Shown here piece by piece: positions 13,611 through 25,960 of a DNA stretch of 64,000 nt. Below the pieces are notes generated by a model. It had not been told where the DNA came from. It was given only the letters and a program-made list of their open reading frames with translations, and searched no databases. The DNA comes from Scleromitrula shiraiana (Eukaryota; Ascomycota; Leotiomycetes; Helotiales; Sclerotiniaceae), in contig JABELC010000002.1 of the NCBI GenBank assembly GCA_028455995.1, forward strand, positions 3,038,001 through 3,102,000, read 5' to 3'. The translations under genes were made by a program, and so were the position numbers. Numbering within the stretch: the first letter of the stretch is position 1; each line of letters opens with the position of its first letter.

Positions 13611-13658
13611 CATCCATCCATCCATCCATCCATCCATCCATCCATCCATCCATCCATC
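13611..13658. repeat. (CCAT)n tetranucleotide array
   Basis: About twelve uninterrupted CCAT units. Confidence 0.95.
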
Positions 13659-14140
13659 GGCTTGTATGACATGATGTCTTATCTGACCTTCTGTTTCTCT
13701 CTCTCTTTCTTTCTTTTTGTCCGTCTGTCCGTCTGTCTATCTGCAATAATAATGGACATTCATAAAATAAAGTAAAGTAGAAAAGTAGAAAAGTCCAACC
13801 TAACTCCATTCACCAAATGACCATGACCATGCACAAACCAATCCATTGCCTAAATGACGTGAAGTAAAGTAAAGTAAAGTAAAGTAAAGTAGAGTGAAAC
13901 GATATGATATGATATGATATGATATGATATGATATGATACGCCCAAAAGAGAGTGAGTGAGTAAGATCCACATCTACATACTCACTCACCCATTTACTAA
14001 ACGCATCTTATCTCCAACCAAAAATAACGAATTAAGAACCAACATATCATATCATAATCATATCATATCATCCACCATTTTATATGTGCAGGCAAGCAAC
14101 CTGCCTGCCTGCCCGTCTGCCCGCCAACCAGCTAGCTAGC

Positions 14141-17100
14141 TTACAAGTATAAACTCTGAGCCGCCACAATATCTCTCCTAATTTTCTTAAGCGATTCCTC
14201 GAATTTCGTCGACAACTCATCTGATCCCATGACCTTTCCAGCCTGGGCCATTTGTCGAAGCAGTTCCTCGAGACGACGGAAGAGTCGGATTAGAGATCCT
14301 TCGTACACATCCGTCATTTTGCTATTTGGATTGTTAGCATGATGGGAAAGAAACAAAAGTGATAGTAAAGGAGAGGGTGGTGATGAGAAACTTACCAAAT
14401 TTCAGAGAAGCTCTTCCCCTGAGCCCAAACATATACCACATCCATAAGTTGCCACTTAAATCCCTGAACATATTCTTCCTCATTAAGTGCCAATTTACTC
14501 TCCGCGCTAACCTTAGCAACGATTCTCGCCTGTGCCTGAATCTCTCTAAACTTGCTATCCAATGGTTCCTTGAGCGGTGGCTGATTGCTCTTTTCCTCAA
14601 AGATAAAACACGATAGGACAGCGGCGCACATTTCGGGAGTGAGGTCGTTGAAGTAACCGTTGAAGAGAAGTTCGGAGAGGAGGAGTTCATGTCCGTCGCC
14701 GGTTGAGATTTCACAGGCTACACGGGCTTTGAGTTGTACGACTTCTTGTTCATTGATGAAGCCTAGACGACGAAGAACTCGCTTGCGAGATTTGAGTTCG
14801 TCGAGTTGGATGATGCTTAAAGCTGTTGTAATTGCTTTCCTCTTTTCTTTAATTTGTCGAGTGTAGTCTAATTTTCCAGCATATTGGTTATATAGATCTG
14901 GTAGACGAGGTGAGTTGTGGAGGGGGTTGGAGAGTAAGCGGGATTCGAGGACTTCAATTTTGCGGAGAAGTTTCTTGAAAGATTCATCCTTGATACCCAT
15001 GTTCTCTATTGGGTCAAGGATCGCAATACCATCAGGGAAGCGACGCTTGACTTCATCAAGAGATTTTCGGACAGTATTTCTTTGGTCGGCTGGATGAAGA
15101 TCTTTTGGAAGGAAGATACGAACATGTCCAATAGCTTCAACGCATGAAAGGAAAACCGGTACAACCTCCATCTTGCCTTTGTCACCTTCAGCAGGGGGTG
15201 TAATTCCAAGAGGTAAATCATTCTGTGTCTGCGTGCCAACCGTACTATTCGAGGATACCAATAGTAGTACGTCGAGAACAAATGATTGTTGTGGAGGATA
15301 TTCTTCCGTCGCTTGCCCTTTAGGAGATTTACGATTTGTGAATTTGACAACTGCTCCCCAGCCAAAATCATGATCCTGATACTTGATATGTACTACACGA
15401 CCTGGCTGCATGAATTGTAGACAGTAGTTGGGATGGTTAATAACATCACGCATGTCCTTGGTGTATGTGGTAAGTTGTTGTCGAAGATCGTAATATTCTT
15501 TGATGGTGGCTTCATCTGGGATCTGGATATTATCTCTTTCAGTCTGAAGATCTAGGAGTTCCTTCTCCAAACCAGTAACGTTAGAAGTATTTTGAAATTG
15601 ATAGAAACAATGCTCCAACATAAATTCAGGAGAGATGCCTTCCAATCGCATTAAATTGAGAATCATATTGTAGCCAAGATAAAAGGCGGAATTGAGCTTA
15701 TCTTGCTCTCCTCTCACAATTGTCTTTGCACTTTCTGGCTCCATCTTAGAATTTATCATCATAATAACAATACCTCTGTCATCAAGACCACGACGACCAG
15801 CACGACCAGACATTTGAATAAATTCCGAAGGTGTTAAGTTACGCATCTTCTCACCATCGAATTTCTCAACACTAGTGAAAACTACAGTCTTCGCAGGCAT
15901 ATTCAAACCAATGGAGAAAGTCTCTGTAGCAAAAAGTACCTTGATCAAATTCTCTTGGAAGAGGATTTCGATGGTCTCCTTCAAGATTGGGAGAAGTCCG
16001 GAATGATGTACACCGATACCACGTCTGAGCAATGGCAATATGTGCTGGATTTGAGGTAGTGTCTTATCTTCATCCGAGAGTGACTCAATGGCACTCTCAA
16101 AAACCTTGGTGACCATATCCTTCTCGGACTGATCATTGAAAGCCATTGAACTCATCTGCAATGCATATGCTTCACACTCTCGCTTGCTGAAACTGAAAAC
16201 AATGACAGGATTGTAGTGCTTCAACATGATCATTCGGACAATCTTGTAAATATCCGAACCTTCCTTATTGCTGCCTTTGTTGGTTTTCTTATCCTTACCT
16301 CTTCCCTTTCGTTTAGCATCAATATCTGCTGGATCGGACCCTTTCTTATCCTCTATTGACGACATGGCTTTCTGGAAATTGTCTTCCCTGAAATTGCCCT
16401 TCTCATCGACAATCAAATGAATACCATCTGCTCCAGCGGGGAAGAAATAATGTTGTAGGGGTGTAGGACGGAAATCGGTGTAGACGATGTGACACGGCTG
16501 GTTATGAGTTTTTGTGATCCATTCGGCGAATTGCATAGAATTGGGAATGGTAGCAGACAAAAAAACATATCTGACCTTGTCTGGCAATAAAATGATTGTT
16601 TCTTCCCAGACAACACCTCTAGACTTATCTCTCATATAATGAACTTCGTCGAAGACAACCCAAGCTACTTCGCGCATAATCTCAGAACCGCGATATAACA
16701 TAGACCGTAAAATTTCCGTTGTCATAACCAAACATGTCGCAGTAGGATTTATCGTAACATCTCCGGTCATAAGACCCACATCTCCAAACTCTGCAGCGAA
16801 CTCTCGATATTTCTGGTTACTCAAAGCCTTAATTGGACTGGTGTAAATAACTCTTTGATTATTCCTCAAACTCTGTGCAATTGCGTATTCTGCCACGACC
16901 GTTTTTCCCGCACTGGTATGCGCCGACACCAAAACACTCTCGCCTCGTTCAATTGATGCAATAGAAACCTTCTGGAAAGGATCTAACTCGAAAGGCCAAG
17001 TTCTAGCAGGAGTTTCCGGTGACTTGTGTTGTGAAATCGGAATATAATCGTAATCGGGAGGAAGAGAAACTTGATGCTGAATGTTATGTTGAAGAACTAG

Positions 17101-17466
17101 AGCCGCATCATCTTTACTAGCTTGTAGACCTGCAGAAGCAGCCAACTCTCGTGATTGTGCTGTCTCGAAAGCATCTGTAACCACTGGATCGGCCTCACTT
17201 TCCTTTTTGCGACGTTTGGCATCTTTCTTTTCTTCGATCTCTTCAATTTCTTCGTTATCCTCATCCTCAACATCTGCTTCTATCGCTGGCTCTTCGTCCG
17301 CATCGATCATTTCCGCATCGCCATCTTGTGTATCGACAACAGCTTTAACATCGCCATTCGCGTTTCTCTTCTTGCTTCTATCCTTCTTGTCTTTTCTTGG
17401 TTTTTTGGTTTTGCTAGAAGTTACTGCTTGGGACTTATCATCGTCAAATACATCGAAAAGATCCAT
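14141..17466 (-). CDS. MTR4: ATP-dependent RNA helicase Mtr4/Dob1 (DExH box)
   Basis: Two exons (17466-14396 and 14321-14141), with a 74-base intron near the 3' end, give 1083 aa, the usual Mtr4 length. Mtr4 unwinds RNA for the nuclear exosome and is the helicase of the TRAMP complex. Residues 1-110 are an acidic/lysine-rich nuclear-type tail. The helicase core has Walker A AHTSAGKT near residue 190, the DEVH box in [17 protein letters not shown], and motif [17 protein letters not shown]. The arch/KOW region follows ([17 protein letters not shown]). The C-terminal DSHCT domain is completed only after splicing ([20 protein letters not shown]) and ends in AAQSLYL, matching the family end. Its start diverges from COX8 across about 330 bases. 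Confidence 0.97.
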
Positions 17467-17800
17467 CTTGACTACTTAAGCTGCAGAATTCATTAAGTTG
17501 TCAAGAAAGAATTGTTGTTTATTGACAATTCTTAAAAGCAAAAAAGTGCAGAGCTAAACAAAGATATTTCTAATTTTTTATTTATCGCAACCTTGATAAA
17601 GTTTGTCTGCTCTATTTTTATTGATAAATTCACCCCCGCAAGGTTATTCCTTCTACGCTAGTTGGAAACCAAGACTGCGAGCTTCATCAAAAAACACACC
17701 ATTGAACCATCTCCCCTCAAACAAGTCAGAAATCAACCTTTCAAGGTAACCCCACACAATCTGCGAATGTACAATAGTCGAAGCTAACATGATATTGGAG
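17467..17800. promoter_or_regulatory. Divergent promoter region, MTR4 / COX8
   Basis: A compact spacer of about 330 bases between two divergent housekeeping genes. It has an AT-rich middle (17570-17625). No individual factor site is claimed. Confidence 0.5.
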
Positions 17801-18111
17801 ATGTTATCTCGAGCAGCAGTCCGCGCATCCACTACAACCTCAATGGTCGCCCGCCGTGGCTTCCACTCCACCCGTGCTCAGTTGGCATCACCATACCATT
17901 ACCCCGAAGGACCACGAACCAACCTTCCATTCAACCCATTGACAAAGTGGTTCGCCGTTAGATACTGGGGATTCATGGCTCTTGGATTCGGTGAGTTTTG
18001 TGCTACCACTTCAGCATAGATAGTGCAGGTGTGCGAGCAGACGTCTTTCTAACACTGCTTGTAGGTGCTCCATTCGGCATTGCGGTTTGGCAAACACACA
18101 AGAACCAATAG
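17801..18111 (+). CDS. COX8: Cytochrome c oxidase subunit VIII (Cox8, subunit VIIc family)
   Basis: Two exons (17801-17990 and 18065-18111) give 78 aa. This is a small structural subunit of complex IV in the inner mitochondrial membrane. The N terminus MLSRAAVRAS...RRGFHSTRAQ is a typical basic, Ser/Arg-rich mitochondrial presequence. The mature part has FNPLTKWFAVRYWGFMALGFG followed by APFGIAVWQTHK, one membrane span completed by the splice. A further in-frame ATG at 17789 would add four residues (MILE). I prefer 17801 because it begins a better presequence. It is convergent with MED18. Confidence 0.9.
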
Positions 18112-18421
18112 ATGGTGAAATTTTAGTGAGGGGAGGATCGATGGATAGGTTGGGGTTTCGAATGAGAATCGTTAGGGAAGATGATGTACACAATACAACA
18201 TTTTCACACACAAATGGCTTCATGTTTCGTTTATTGACCTATGATGTGTGGATATTTTGACCGCTATCTCAGCTATTTATGTTCTCCCGAACTAGCATCC
18301 AACTGCCTCATGACAGAGCATTGTATGGTGAATTGTCTCTGCTAACCTAGATATTACTTCCGCCTCCAGCAAGGACTTCCATTCCATTGTTCAGAGCCTA
18401 CGCCATATACCTCCCACAAAT
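18112..18421. other. Convergent 3' spacer COX8 / MED18
   Basis: About 310 bases between two convergent genes. I see only 3' flanking sequence. Confidence 0.6.
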
Positions 18422-19377
18422 TCAAGACTGCACCTTTACCTTGGTATCAAAAATACGTCTGTCCGCAGCTTTCAGTGCGAAGCATCCTCTAAAATCCTCT
18501 TTCACTGTCATCAATTCCTCCATTCCACTCTTCATTTGTTCTGGGTCATTCCCATTTCCAACCTCCAAACTAACCGTCAAGATCCATTTATCTTCGGCAT
18601 CAAATAGCTCCAATGATTCAAATGGGGGCAATTTGCTGTTGATCTTCGGACGTGAATTGCTATCAACCTCTTGGAACTCCGGAGGTATCTCTAAGTAACG
18701 GCTCAAAGTAAATACAACATTCTTATGCACCAGTCGATAACATTCTTGAATGATTTCTTTGGTGAACCTAGATTGTGTTTAATAATTTGTACTTTTCGAG
18801 CATCAGATTTACGTACCTCTGCCCACTGACTTGTAAGACTTTGCATAATAACTTTTCGTCCCCAATACTTATTGCTAGCCTACTATTTACAATCGTAGCA
18901 TTAGATGGATCAGGAAGATCATTCCATCTTAGTGTGCCTGGACATTCGTCAAGGGGAAGTAGATTTCTGATAATAGTTAGTGTCTAATACTGAAGCAGAG
19001 ATGTTATAAATATTCCATGGATTAGATATCTAAATGAAAAGAAAAAGAACTTACGGTTTACTTTCCTCCTCTGATCCGTTTTCCAAAGTACCGAATTGAC
19101 TCCTCTCAATATCATATATCAAAGTGAGGATATAAGACTGTCTTGCCAGTTGATCATTGAGAGACCTCCAAAGAAGAGACTTGGATGGTTTTTGTTCCAG
19201 TTGCTGTTTCAAGAAAGTAGGATCCAGACCTTTAACATTACGGCTACGAGGACCTTCAAATATTAAACGTCGACGAATGATCTCTTGTGGAATCATACCG
19301 CAATAGCCTTGCAGTATGCGCACAGCGCGCGAAACATCCTCACTGTCCACAGTTGCTGAGAGGAATATCTCATGCAT
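18422..19377 (-). CDS. MED18: Mediator complex subunit 18 (Med18/Srb5)
   Basis: Three exons (19377-19055, 18966-18817, 18767-18422) give 272 aa; introns are 88 and 49 bases. Med18 is a head-module subunit of Mediator, binding Med20 and contacting RNA polymerase II. The protein begins MHEIFLSATVDSEDVSRAV and then ILQGYCGMIPQE, a Med18 signature. The RQSYILTL segment and the C-terminal beta-barrel strands (WILTVSLEVGN, FRGCFALKAADRR) fit the family's fold. Each junction keeps frame (K-P-N-L-L and G-Q-R-F-T-K). I recognise it by these blocks, not by a search. Confidence 0.88.
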
Positions 19378-21125
19378 GATGACTTGGCAAGGATTTGAAG
19401 CCGAAAAGCGGAGGTAACTTTCTAATTTTATGGCCTTTCTTAGTTCCTGTAGATGAAAGGATATGATGATTATGTTGTGGAACTCGAGGTTGAAGTTGCT
19501 AGGGGGTTAAGTTCCAACGACAAAAGTGATTCAATATACTGTTTAACGGATAATAATTTGTCAAACTTTGAACTTTCAAATTAACTAACAAATCTCTATT
19601 AACGATTCCCAAGTTGCCTTCAATGTAAGAGGCTCAACTTATTCTTTGTGTTCCAGGGATAATAACGGAAGTATATATATAACTTCCCCGGATTATTGAT
19701 ACGACAAGGCTATGAAGCTGATGCTAAGGGAGGGAAGTCTCTAGTCTGACCGCCCGGCAGAATAAAAATTTATGATATTTAGATTTTTTTGGTCATGCTT
19801 TTAGAAATTCTACGCAATTTGAAGCCTATTACAAAATATTGCTAAACCCAATGCAATATGTTAACTATCGACCTCATCTAGGATCCATTCTAGAGAAACG
19901 AGGACCAGTATCGTCGGATTCCTAGATTGGGCATGTCTGACGGTTTTGCTGCTAAGGATAAAAAACGCGGGATGATAATCTGCCATAACCTGTCAATATC
20001 TACTCGTATTCTTCGCTTAATAAGAATTTCGTCCCTGCATTCATTCATTATCACAAGAAAGAAAGAAAATCCTCGGTCTACAATAATGCGAAGGCTTGGG
20101 GGGGGGGATGAAGGACCTTTCAGAGATGTTTGCTTGTGAAGATCATCTGTTGTAAGCTTGAGGTCTATTAGGGTCACCAACAACCTGATAATCATTCATC
20201 CCCGAGGTATATAATCCAGAGTAGGATCTACAGAGTACCATTATGTGAAATTTTGACTCGTTTTCAAACATTATTCCGGATACAGTATTGATACAGTACA
20301 GTACAGTACAATACAATATAATACAATACTTCTAATATCAAACATTTGAATATGCAAGGTTCTAAAAAGTCATCCTGACATGTGCATCATGTATCATCAC
20401 GCCATTCGTCTTCACATTACACATTATTGATAATAAAATCAGGCGGGCCAGCTTATTATTTAGATTGGATTGGATTGGTAAGTAAAGTACGATAAGGAAA
20501 TGGGTTGACAATTTTATATCTGGAATGGAAATGAATACTCTTTTACTGTAAAAAGCTGTGAGTGAGAGCGTGGGACTTTTCTTAGTTGATAATCGGAATT
20601 GGCCTACAAACTTTTATTATCATTATTATTATTACTAGGAAACCCCGCACCATTTATTAAGACCTTTGTTGGTGGTAGTAATAATAATAATAATTCTATA
20701 AGACTGTTTGATAGTCCAACAAAAGTTACTTTTCCTCTTCTCTTCTTTTTGATTTTATTCTTCATCTCACATATCTACTTCCATTCTATTATCTTAAATC
20801 AACAAAAAATAATAATATATATACCATAGATTTCATATCTCCTCATACATCTCCGTATCCACATTTCCATTCAAATTCGTTAGACTTTAGCGTACCCATT
20901 TATCAAACATCCCGCGAAGAACCGACCTTGTACCATATTTACTTTACAAAGCTTCGGACTTCCGAGTTTCTTTCTTCGATCTTAACAAATTCAACAACAA
21001 AATCACAATAATTAGCACGCAAAACAGAGGCAGAAGACTTTGAACTCTTCCCCGGTCGCATTCTAAGTGTACTTGCAATTATCATTAATTGTAACTACTT
21101 TAGTCAACCTTTCTTCCCTCCCAAG
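19378..21125. other. Intergenic region MED18 / KGD4
   Basis: 1.7 kb between divergent genes. The last 200 bases before KGD4 are CT-rich and look like a promoter with a leader. The rest is AT-rich with short repeats such as AGTACAGTACAATACAATA near 20295-20325. No coding potential is supported; the frames at 19890-20195 are not convincing. Confidence 0.65.
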
Positions 21126-21600
21126 ATGTTTGCGACCAAAGTTCTCCGTCAAGCCTCTGCTGCTGCTGCTCATTCGGAGCGCACTCCTATGATTAAGTTC
21201 TTGGGCAAGCGATCAATCCCATGTATGTTGTCAAAAAATCTTCAAGAAATCATGAATGAATACATTCTAACAATCTATAGCCTCTATTGACCACAGTCCA
21301 CACCCACACCCAGCATCCCCCACCCACGAACTTCCAAAGGGATTCTCCGAGGCTCAAAAATCATCCGCAGACTCCTTCTCAGCCTACAGACAAAAGGCTC
21401 AACAACATGGTCCACTCGGTCGTACTGTCAGGAGTGGTAGTTCTATTGGATCCCACTCTGGTAGATCCTTGGGTCCAGTCGAACCCGCCAAGGGCGAATT
21501 CTTTGATCGCAGCGAGTTACCTGCCCGATTCCGTCGTACACCAATTGATCTCGCTGAAATCGATGCTATCGAGACTGGTGGTGCTACATTGGTCTGCTGA
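21126..21600 (+). CDS. KGD4: 2-oxoglutarate dehydrogenase subunit 4 (Kgd4/Ymr31, MRPS36 family)
   Basis: Two exons (21126-21222 and 21281-21600) give 138 aa. Kgd4 (also called Ymr-31, first listed as a mitochondrial ribosomal protein) tethers the E3 subunit to the E1-E2 core of the mitochondrial 2-oxoglutarate dehydrogenase complex. The first 30 residues are a mitochondrial presequence (MFATKVLRQASAAAAHSERT) leading into PMIKFLGKRSIP, a family block. The C-terminal ELPARFRRTPIDLAEIDAIE plus SGGAT-like end (ETGGATLVC) matches the conserved Kgd4 tail. The intron is 58 bases with GTATGT and TAG ends. Confidence 0.9.
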
Positions 21601-22366
21601 GTCTAGAAGTCGAGGAAATATTATGTACATTACAGCTACGGATTAGATGATATACCCCACGAAATCAATGGCGGCCTAAGGGCTTAGTGAAGGGATGGAC
21701 ATATGGTTGAGGGGACGACAAGGGACGAATTAAGTTGATGTATACCACGGAAATGAAGTTTGGTATGGACAAGCGGATATGGTTCGGGTGGGATGGAAAG
21801 GAAAAGTGCTTTTCGTCTGGAGTCTAAAGCATTTTCAAAACCACTCGGATCTCTCTTTTGGGGTTAGTTTGAGCTTTCACTGGAGTAACGGTTACAATAA
21901 TTGCTCTTGCTGGGAATCTCTTCATGGATAGCAAGCAATAAATAGCAATAAAATTGAAGAAATATACCAAATGGAAAAGTACCACATGTGATCGCGTGCA
22001 CAACTACCTACCTAGGCTATGTGTACAAGTGTATTTTTTGATTTCGTTGATAGCAAAAAGCACTAGCACCCTGACTCGTAAGATATTTTTCAAAAGCCAA
22101 GAAGAATATATGTATGTAATTGATGATATTCCTGTACCTAAAAGCAATCAATGCATAACAGCCGTTGCCAACCCCATGAAAACATCGGATGGATCCAAAA
22201 TGCGCTAAAACCAACCTCTGTAGACTCGGACCTAACACCTACCACATCACCTCAACGAAGCACGACATTACATTCTCAACCAAAAAAAATGTGAAATCCC
22301 ACCACACTCAGATTTTATTTATTACTTGCCATACACAATCCATACACAAATGTCCACACACAACCC
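21601..22366. other. Intergenic region KGD4 / RUS-family gene
   Basis: 766 bases between same-strand genes. It has a 3' flank, then a CA-rich leader with repeated CACA steps (22300-22366) before the next ATG. No gene is seen. Confidence 0.6.
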
Positions 22367-24374
22367 ATGGCACCCGAAACATCCCAACACAAATTAGACC
22401 AAGATCAAGGCCAGCCTTCCGCCATAGTTGAAATAGAAGAACGTGATCAGTCGGATCACCTGGTCGCAACATATATCGGTAGCTCTTCTGATGAAAAGAA
22501 TCAGAGGGTGGATATTAGTGTAGTATTTTCTTGTTCTTTTGATTCGTATTCGTATTCGATTAGATTGGATTGGATTGGATTGGATTGGATTCTAATAGTC
22601 AATTAGATACCTAAGCATTCAAATACATATGCGAAGAGTATTTTAGCTGCGTTTTTGCCGGCGGGTTATCCGCATAGTGTTACGAGTGATTATTTGGAGT
22701 GAGTAGTATGGGTTTTATTTTTATTTTTTTGGGTGTGAGAGGGGGTGTTTCTACTTGGGAATTGCTTATTTAGTCAATTGCGCTTGCTGATTGTTTGAAT
22801 AGATATCAAGTTTATGTGAGGATCTTCTGAACAGAGTGAGAGAAGGAGGATTTGGGGAGGTTATCTTGCTGATTCTTGGTGGTGTGGGATAGGATTCTCT
22901 TCAGGCTTTCTCGAGCTCGATTGCGGGGCTGCTTTCTTCGAGGGCGGTGTTGGAGGGTATGTATGTGGTTTTTGTTACTTTCAAGAGAGGGTTTTAGAAG
23001 AAGTGAGGATAAGTATCTTCGCTTCCTCATGGATAGGGTTCAAGATACTCAAAGACCTCAGTCTTCTGAGTTCAATACGAGTGGATGACAAAACACTATA
23101 TGTCACTCCCTCCCAATCCCTCAAATCCAATTCACATACAGAAAACTCACAATCCTCCCAGGAATCGGCGTAGGAGACTCCCATGCATCCCCCACAGCCG
23201 CACTCCTCCTATCCGTCCTCCAAGAATCCATGGGTCGCATCGCCACTATTCTCTTCGCGCACCGACTCGGTACAGCCCTCGAACCAGAATGTAAAATGTA
23301 CCGACTAGCAGCCGACGTCTTCAATGACGCCGCCATGATCCTGGATTGTTTATCCCCTGCCCTCCCTAAAACTTCTCGCGTGGTACTCTTGAGTTTTTCG
23401 AGCGTGTTGAGGGCTCTTTGTGGTGTTGCAGCTGGGAGTTCAAAGGCTAGTTTGAGTGCGCATTTTGCTACGCAGGGGAATTTGGGGGAGTTGAATGCTG
23501 TGAGTTTTGAATTTATCTTAATGTTGTTTATGAACGAGGAAGATAGTTAGACTAATGCTCTCATGTGCAGAAAGATTCAAGCCAAGAGACTATAATATCC
23601 CTGATGGGTATGCTAGCCGGAAGTCTAGTCGTCTCAATGATTTCCTCTCAATGGGCAACTTGGAGCGCCATGATCGCACTTCTTGCCATTCATCTCGGCA
23701 CGAATTATCTTGCTGTTAGAGCAGTTAATATGCGAACTATTAATCGACAACGGGCAAATATCATAATGTCGCATTTTATTACACATCACGCTTTGAAAAG
23801 TCAAGACCAAGATTCTGCATCCGAACAAATCCATCTTCTCACTCCAGACCAAGTATCGTTTTCCGAGCGTGTTTTCGAAAGAGATGGTGTGTTACGTTGG
23901 AGCGGTGGTTCCGTGTTGGGATATTGTAAACTAGGCGTTTCACTCCAGGAAATCCTCTCTTCAATATCGCGTCCCACATCTACCGGAAGAAGCTACGAAT
24001 CAACCCAAATTCCCGACCTCAGAGATCTACTAGCCATGTACAAGAACGAGGGATACATAATGTGGTACGACCAATCAAGTCGAACATTCCTAGTCGTTCT
24101 AAAGGAGGGAACTCATAGTATTATTCAGTTGGATGCGTGGATGCATGCATTATATTGTGCGTATCTTCTGCAGCAAAAAGATAATGGGGGTGGACGGGTG
24201 GCGCAAATGGGGAATTCTGATATCTGGGGGGAGCTGGGTAGTTCGCTGGCTGTGGTTAAAAATTTGAGAAAGGAGATGGGCTTTTATGGGTTGTTGGAAG
24301 AGGCTGGTTGGGATACTGATACCGGGGCTATGGAGACGAGATCGGGAACTAGAGTTCTCGTTAAGGAGGAATAA
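22367..24374 (+). CDS. RUS (root UVB sensitive)/DUF647 family protein
   Basis: Six exons give 487 aa: 22367-22519, 22607-22698, 22803-22815, 22893-22956, 23162-23499 and 23571-24374. The third exon is only 13 bases but is needed to join EYQVY to DSLQAFSSS. The family core follows: YPHSVTSDYLEYQVYDSLQA, then IGVGDSHASPTAALLLSVL, MGRIATILFAHRLGTALEPE, YRLAADVFNDAAMILD and QRANIIMSHF. RUS proteins are integral or membrane-associated; in plants they act in UV-B response, vitamin B6-linked signalling and auxin transport. The fungal members have no settled role. Several hydrophobic stretches (LMGMLAGSLVVSMISS, WSAMIALLAIHLGTNYL) could be membrane segments. Exon 1 (residues 1-51) is not conserved in my view and is the least certain part. 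Confidence 0.88.
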
Positions 24375-24661
24375 TAGTGTGTGGGATTATCCCGAATGGA
24401 GTAGCTGGTGGATATTCAGGTAGTATTGAGACTTTGAGATTAGCTGTGTTAACCTCTGGTACTCAATGCCATTTTCACTTTTACAAGATTCGCTCATTCT
24501 AGCTTGATATACATAATACGGCTCAATTAGAGCGGAGATTTACCTCCAAACACAACCCAATTCAATCCAACCCAGTTCAATCAAATCCAAACTCCTCATC
24601 GTTTCATTACACCTTAACACCATTCCTCACCTCCCATACCAAACCAAAGCAAACCCTCCTC

Positions 24662-25628
24662 CTAAGAAACCAACTTCCAAGCCCTCATCTTCCACCCCTC
24701 CCACGTATTCAACTTCGGCCTCACATCCAAAAAGAAATTCAACTTCCCATCACCCTTCCCCTCATTCCTGCCAGCATAAAAATCAATCACATAGTCTATT
24801 CTTGTGCCACATCTATCGACAACCCAGTCGTGGCGGTCGAAGGGGGCTGTGTAGCCTAAAAGGGTGTTTATTTTTGCTTTGGGGGAGAGACTAGTTGAGA
24901 GTCCAAGGAAGGATTGTAGTTTTGGTCCGCCGCATCTGTGGGGGGGAGGGGGTTAGTTAGTTTTTTTCTCATGGGGACGAATATTGAAAGCTCCCCTCCT
25001 CCATTTGGGAGAGTTATGAAATAGAATGAAAACAGAGAAAGAGAAGAAAAGAATAGGGAAAAAAAACATACTTATCACCCCCCCACCCCCTCTCCCATTC
25101 CTTAATCTCCTTCCAAGCCCTCTCATTAACCGCATTATGAATCGGCACAATGGTCCTCATATCCTTCTCCTGACTCGCATAACCCTTCCGTCTCATGGCT
25201 TCGAAAAACATCTTCTCGGAGGGATAGACCCAGTTCCCAGTGGGGCTGAGTCCGGACTCGGATTCGTTGTTTGCGGGGTGCGAGGACGGGGGGAGCGTTG
25301 GGTCGATGGAGTTGCTGGCGCGGGGGATGGTGGATATTTCGCGGGTGAGGCCGAGGGAGGGGGTGGATTGATTTGGGGAGGATGGGGTTTGTGATGGCGA
25401 TGGAGAGGAAGGTGTGGACCATATGAGACGGGAGAGGAAATTGGGTTGGGAGACTGGCGCTGGAGGGCTTTGGTCGATGGTGGAGGAATCGCAGCTAGGT
25501 CCTGGAGCGGGAGGGGGAGTGGCACCTGGGAAGGGTGGTTTGGTAGAATTATTTTTTAACCATGCTGCGCGGGTGGCATGGTCAACTGGACAGGCTTCGA
25601 TACCTGGTGCGGAGGGGTCTTTTGACAT
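24662..25628 (-). CDS. Holocytochrome c / cytochrome c1 heme lyase (HCCS family, Cyt2-like)
   Basis: Two exons (25628-25072 and 24935-24662), separated by a 136-base intron, give 276 aa. Heme lyases attach heme to apocytochrome c or c1 in the mitochondrial intermembrane space. A heme-binding CPV motif is at residues 13-15 (CPVDHATRAAWL). The conserved blocks are GNWVYPSEKMFFEAMRRKG, IVPIHNAVNERAWKEIKEWE, CGGPKLQSF (across the splice), PFDRHDWVVDRCG, IDYVIDFYAG and LDVRPKLNTW. The CPVD N-terminal form and the GGPKL block resemble cytochrome c1 heme lyase (Cyt2) more than Cyc3, but I cannot separate them without an alignment. Residues 30-120 are Pro/Ser-rich and probably disordered. It diverges from the MVD gene. 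Confidence 0.9.
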
Positions 25629-25960
25629 TTTGTGATGGTATATAGTGGATATTTTTTATGTTCAGAAATATAATCGAATTGAAGTGAAGCCTTGGGATGA
25701 AATGGTTTGAAAGCTCAAAATTATTTATTATTATTATTTTATTTGCAAATTTGTGATTGGTTGAACATGGGTTATTGATTGTCTTTGATCCTTGATATCG
25801 GATTTTATTTTTCCCGATCGAATTTACCCCTTTCACCGCCCGCTTCTGTTGTGAGGATCTGGGGTTTTTGTTGACAACAATTACTATTCACAGAATTTAC
25901 TCCTTTCTAATTTTTTTTCTATCTTGATAATATAAACTCTAATATTTAAAACTTTCAAAC
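25629..25960. promoter_or_regulatory. Divergent promoter region, heme lyase / MVD
   Basis: 332 bases between two divergent ATGs, AT-rich, with an ATTATTATTATTTTATTTG run near 25725-25745 and a T-run before the MVD leader. No named site is claimed. Confidence 0.5.

Larger units (their letters stand above)
8529..14140. other. Long intergenic region, dense in simple repeats
   Basis: 5.6 kb without a supportable gene, between the 5' end of the DENN gene and the 3' end of MTR4. It is AT-rich and holds more than a dozen microsatellite arrays, the main ones listed separately. Others include GTT-rich DNA at 9900-9950, AGAAGT units at 10030-10090, AAAAGAAGC units at 10420-10480, CATA units at 11190-11222, GAAT units at 12286-12322 and GATAT units at 13899-13940. 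All open frames here fall in repeats. Confidence 0.8.
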
